Part shown: in pieces, positions 60,811 through 64,000 of the stretch
Numbering within the stretch: position 1 is the first letter of the stretch
Layout: every line of letters begins with the position of its first letter
From: Ceratodon purpureus
Lineage: Eukaryota; Streptophyta; Bryopsida; Pseudoditrichales; Ditrichaceae
Reading direction: 5' to 3'
Length of the DNA: 64,000 nt
Assembly: GCA_014871385.1 (NCBI GenBank)
Contig: CM026427.1
Span: 14,640,930 to 14,704,929, forward strand
Notes under the pieces: generated by a model
The model's input: only the letters and a program-made list of their open reading frames with translations
The model's database searches: none
Told to the model about the DNA's origin: nothing
Made by a program: the position numbers and the translations under genes

Positions 60811-61266
60811 TCAAAGTTGAATTGGTAAGTAGTTTGGTTTGAAATATTGTAACTTAATAGTTTGTAAATATTGCAACTTATTCTTTTTCCATTTTGAATA
60901 ACAAACATGATATTTGGTAAAGATTTTAATTTGCTTACTACTATTTTTTTTAAATCTATTAATTTTCCTAATGAAGTGTAATTGCTGTTGTATATAATCT
61001 TCAAACTTGGAATGATTATTTATCTCTGGAACTTCTTGTATACCATCATCTTGGTTTAATGATACAAAAAAATTCACTTTGGAACGACAGATTGGACATG
61101 TTGCTTCCATTTTTTGTTCTGTTATCCATTTTTTAAAGCATACCTTACAATATAAATGATTACATGTTGTACGAAAACTGTCTTCAACAACACTGAGACA
61201 AATGTTACAAATATTTTCTTCTTTACAACAATCTAATGGTGATAAATTATTTGTCGAGAATTCCAT
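60811..61266 (-). CDS. RING-type (C3HC4) zinc-finger protein, 151 aa
   Basis: ATG at 61264-61266. Zinc ligands Cys20, Cys23, Cys35, His37, Cys40, Cys43, Cys57 and Cys60 give a textbook C3HC4 RING (x2, x11, x1, x2, x2, x13, x2). RING proteins usually act as ubiquitin E3 ligases by binding E2 enzymes. The segment after the RING (SKFEDYIQQQLHFIRKINRF) is helical and loosely recalls the region after the RING in RNF170-like proteins. The C-terminus is Lys/Tyr-rich. The gene lies alone in very AT-rich DNA and its codons are AT-rich, unlike the other genes in the window. It may be a gene carried or captured by a mobile element, or a truncated copy with missing downstream exons. Confidence 0.6.
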   Translation of the reverse strand: MEFSTNNLSPLDCCKEENICNICLSVVEDSFRTTCNHLYCKVCFKKWITEQKMEATCPICRSKVNFFVSLNQDDGIQEVPEINNHSKFEDYIQQQLHFIRKINRFKKNSSKQIKIFTKYHVCYSKWKKNKLQYLQTIKLQYFKPNYLPIQL

Positions 61267-62732
61267 TGATTAATTCAACAAAACTTTGTTGGAAAATTGA
61301 CTCAATGTTAAAATTTAGATTCAACTACTAAAATGTTATGTATTTGTTATATATGAATTATATATGAATTATATATGTATTATATATTTATTATATATTT
61401 ATTACCAATGGAAAATAATACTTTTGATGCAATTATATATTCAATATTTTAAAGTAAAATCACCTAAATATATTAAAAACATATATAAATATAAAAGTGG
61501 AAGTAAAAACACTAGTATCATTTTTGTTTTTGTTTCTCAAGAATCATACCAAAATAAAGTAAACCAGCTTCTTTTTTAATTGATTACAGGATTAGCACAA
61601 TTATTATTTATGATTTTTTTTTTTCATCCCATCAACAAAAAAAATATGATTTTAATGCATTTCATGACATATAACTAGACCCTCCATGAATAAATTACAA
61701 AATTTAAATATGCTTTCTATGGCTTTTCATGATTCTAGGCATAGACTTTAACGTTTTACTATTTTAGTAATTATAATGATGATGTAGTACGGCGTTGTGT
61801 TAGTATTCCTTTCAAAAGTACTTAATTTGTCGTAAAATGCCTTCTAAAGTAAATCACACCGGTTTTGTTCCCACAAAGACCTATAATTTTCCTCCAACTA
61901 GCAATAAACTACCTTTACCTTCCGTATTCTCTCGTTCCCGTTCCTCACCTAACAGATGCTCCGTAGATATGGGTCCTTCTAGGTACCAATTTTTGGATGC
62001 TTACTTTAACCCCTTAACGTCCTCACCCATGTCTAGTTTAAGCAGTTTTGTAAAGATACATTATAAAATGCAATTAATATGAATATTTAGAACTTGATGT
62101 ATAAATAAAAGTTATACATCTTGAATTTCAGATTCTATCTATACGGGTAGATCTATGATTGCTTTGATTAATTTTTTTTTTAAATTTTGAAACATAAAAT
62201 AAAAAAATATTTTGTAATTCAATTACAAATAAGATATTGACAATAAGTGGATGAAATTTGTTGTAATGGGTTACAATGTAGTACTTTAGGTATAGTGATT
62301 TTTGGAGATTTTTTGGATGCTTGATTTTATGAGTTCACTTTTTCAAGAACACTTTTAGACTAAAATCTTCAAAATTTTGGATGAAACAATGCAACTCAAA
62401 ATGAAGCATAATTTCTTCAAAAATTGTTTCCTTTTCGATGGGATGACACATACAAGAAGCTAGCTTTCCATAGAAAATTCAATAAAAAAATCACACCACA
62501 AAAAGTGCATGACGGATGAGAAAATGCAGATGGAATCTATACATTAGGCCAAAATGGCCTCCTTGGGCAGTTAGAGATTAAGAAATACCCTTCTTTTATC
62601 TAGACTTTTTAACTAAGTGGCTAACTTCCACTAATCCTCAAATTTAAAAGGGGTCAGATTCTCCATTACACTGTAGCTTAGAGTGGCTAGACGCCTACTG
62701 ACTTCCTCTTGTAATAACCAGTAGGTTGGTAT
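61267..62732. other. AT-rich DNA with one small ORF of unknown status
   Basis: Runs of TTATATATTTA at 61340-61400. An ATG-started ORF at 61837-62082 (+, 81 codons) is Ser/Pro-rich and less AT-biased than its surroundings; it could be a small gene or an exon fragment, with no domain to decide. Nothing else recognised. Confidence 0.35.
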
Positions 62733-62849
62733 CACTAGTAGAAATATGGTCCGTAATGACTCAAATGGTCCAAAATGACCCAAATTTGAGTCATTTTGGA
62801 CCATTTGAGTCATTGTGGACGAGTCATTACAAACCATTTTCTACTAGTG
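62733..62849. mobile_element. 117-bp CACTA-type foldback MITE
   Basis: Ends CACTAGTAGAAA and TTTTCTACTAGTG are inverted copies starting with CACTA, and the element is nearly palindromic throughout (GACTCAAATGGTCCAAAATG against its complement). A 3-bp duplication TAT flanks it (62730-62732, 62850-62852), as expected for CACTA/EnSpm. Confidence 0.88.
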
Positions 62850-64000
62850 TATGTATTCCGGATTTTTGTCCTTCTCAGTCTAGATGGCTGTCCGGCAGCA
62901 GATATAAGGACGGAATCATAAACTATAATAACATTATGGTTGAGGCCCTAGTGCTTCCAGATACTACCTTGCATTGGCCAAAAGGTTAATCGGGTTACAA
63001 GTAACAAGCTTTTGTCCCGTCGTCAAGGAGACACCGGTCTTATCTAAGACTCCGGTTTTGCATTAGCATCGATGCTTTAGGAACTACCAATCATACCTCC
63101 ACAATACGTTCCTGCCCATCGGGATTGCTTCTGGACTTTGAAGGCCATCAAGTCTTTCGCTCAATAGCCCTCTAACTCTTCCATATGATCTCTTGCTTTT
63201 AATCCGATCAATCCTCTTCATTCCGATTTCCTGACAGCGAATACAACACTCAAACCAAAACTACAATAGACCATATTCTTTTCACTCCACAACCGGAATA
63301 CCAAAGATACACTCTAATATTACAGAGGAAAAAAGTGGTTAATGTAAGAAAAACAAGGTCTCCGCCTTTAGAAAACTTTAGGTTTAAGTACTATCAACCT
63401 CAAATCCATATTTAGCTAATTATAGACTTTTTAAAGTCCATATTAATAGTCAGCTTATCTGCCGAAAACTTGTTTGTGATACATAATTCAAAATCATTAA
63501 AATTTTAAGAAAAAATAGGATAAATACTATGAAATAATAAATGTTTCAATAGATTCACAAAAAATTGAACTTAAAGATGTCTAAATGTACAATTTATGGC
63601 TGAAATAAAGTCAAAACAATGAATTTAAAGCAAAAAAAAACGATTTTTACAACATGTTTTGGGCGGACGGTCCAACCGTCCGTTTTTACAACATTGGCCT
63701 TAAATGGCTACTAACGGTCCAACCATTGGCTTTGCAACTATCACCTTCTTTTGCACTAAGGCCAGACTTCTGGCATCCATTGTTACACCTAGAGTTGCCT
63801 ACAACCGGAAGCTGCTAGTCTAGTTCCTTATTTTTTGGGCGGTCCACTTGGAATCCAAGAGAAACTCCCATCGTATACTTCATGTCGTAGATGTTCCTGT
63901 TTAATGGTCTAGAGTATTCCCTACGAAGATCCCTCCACCATCCGATTGTTTGGTCTCGATATTGGACTTGGAAGCAGCTTGTTCCAGTTCATTGACGACG
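62850..64000. other. Unassigned right end of the window
   Basis: Mixed-composition DNA without a recognised gene. It contains a short hairpin CGGACGGT-CCA-ACCGTCCG followed by TTTTT (63664-63687). Confidence 0.4.

Noticed and set aside
63664..63687. Short hairpin followed by T-run, terminator-like
   Set aside because: No adjacent small-RNA gene or Pol III boxes recognised; short palindromes occur by chance in DNA of this size.

Overview
The window is nuclear DNA of a land plant. Spliceosomal GT-AG introns, a plant-type ethanolamine-phosphate cytidylyltransferase (PECT), BTB proteins resembling Arabidopsis At3g05675/At1g63850, a plant self-incompatibility (SPH) type protein and a Ty1/copia element primed by initiator tRNA-Met all fit this. 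A complete gene for IFT56 (TTC26/DYF13), a ciliary transport protein, points to a plant with motile sperm: a moss, liverwort, hornwort, lycophyte or fern. The species cannot be fixed from sequence alone.

Layout. 1-3.3 kb: last exon of a SWIM zinc-finger protein and a gene encoding two tandem SPH domains. 3.9-10.2 kb: the most unusual segment. It holds two co-oriented, intron-containing genes. One has a ParB/sulfiredoxin-like motif pair; the other looks like a circularly permuted, catalytically degenerate N4/N6 amino-methyltransferase. They are separated by a 182-bp tandem repeat and bracketed by two matching 7-bp minisatellites. 10.2-16.5 kb: AT-rich repeats, a perfect 24-bp hairpin and a C-rich minisatellite. 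16.5-19.6 kb: complete eight-exon PECT gene. 21.2-47.6 kb: four single-exon BTB paralogues, all on the minus strand, separated by mobile elements. These are four copies of a ~740-bp TIR element, four TTAA-flanked piggyBac-like MITEs, a 62-bp-TIR MITE with a paralogous empty site, and a PIF/Harbinger transposase relic. A stray copy of the BTB2 3' flank marks a lost fifth BTB gene or a segmental duplication. 48.3-51.4 kb: complete eleven-exon IFT56, divergent from the last BTB gene. 52.2-57.6 kb: a very young but coding-defective copia element with 150-bp LTRs and a 5-bp target duplication. 57.6-64 kb: very AT-rich DNA with a helicase relic, a RING-finger ORF and a CACTA-type foldback MITE.

The housekeeping and ciliary genes (PECT, IFT56) are unrelated to each other. 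The BTB proteins form one lineage-specific family. The ParB-like/methyltransferase-like pair resembles modules that sit together in phages and bacterial mobile elements, and it is the best candidate for an undescribed system. All gene models were spliced by eye: exon phases close exactly for PECT, IFT56 and the ParB-like gene, but not for the methyltransferase-like gene.
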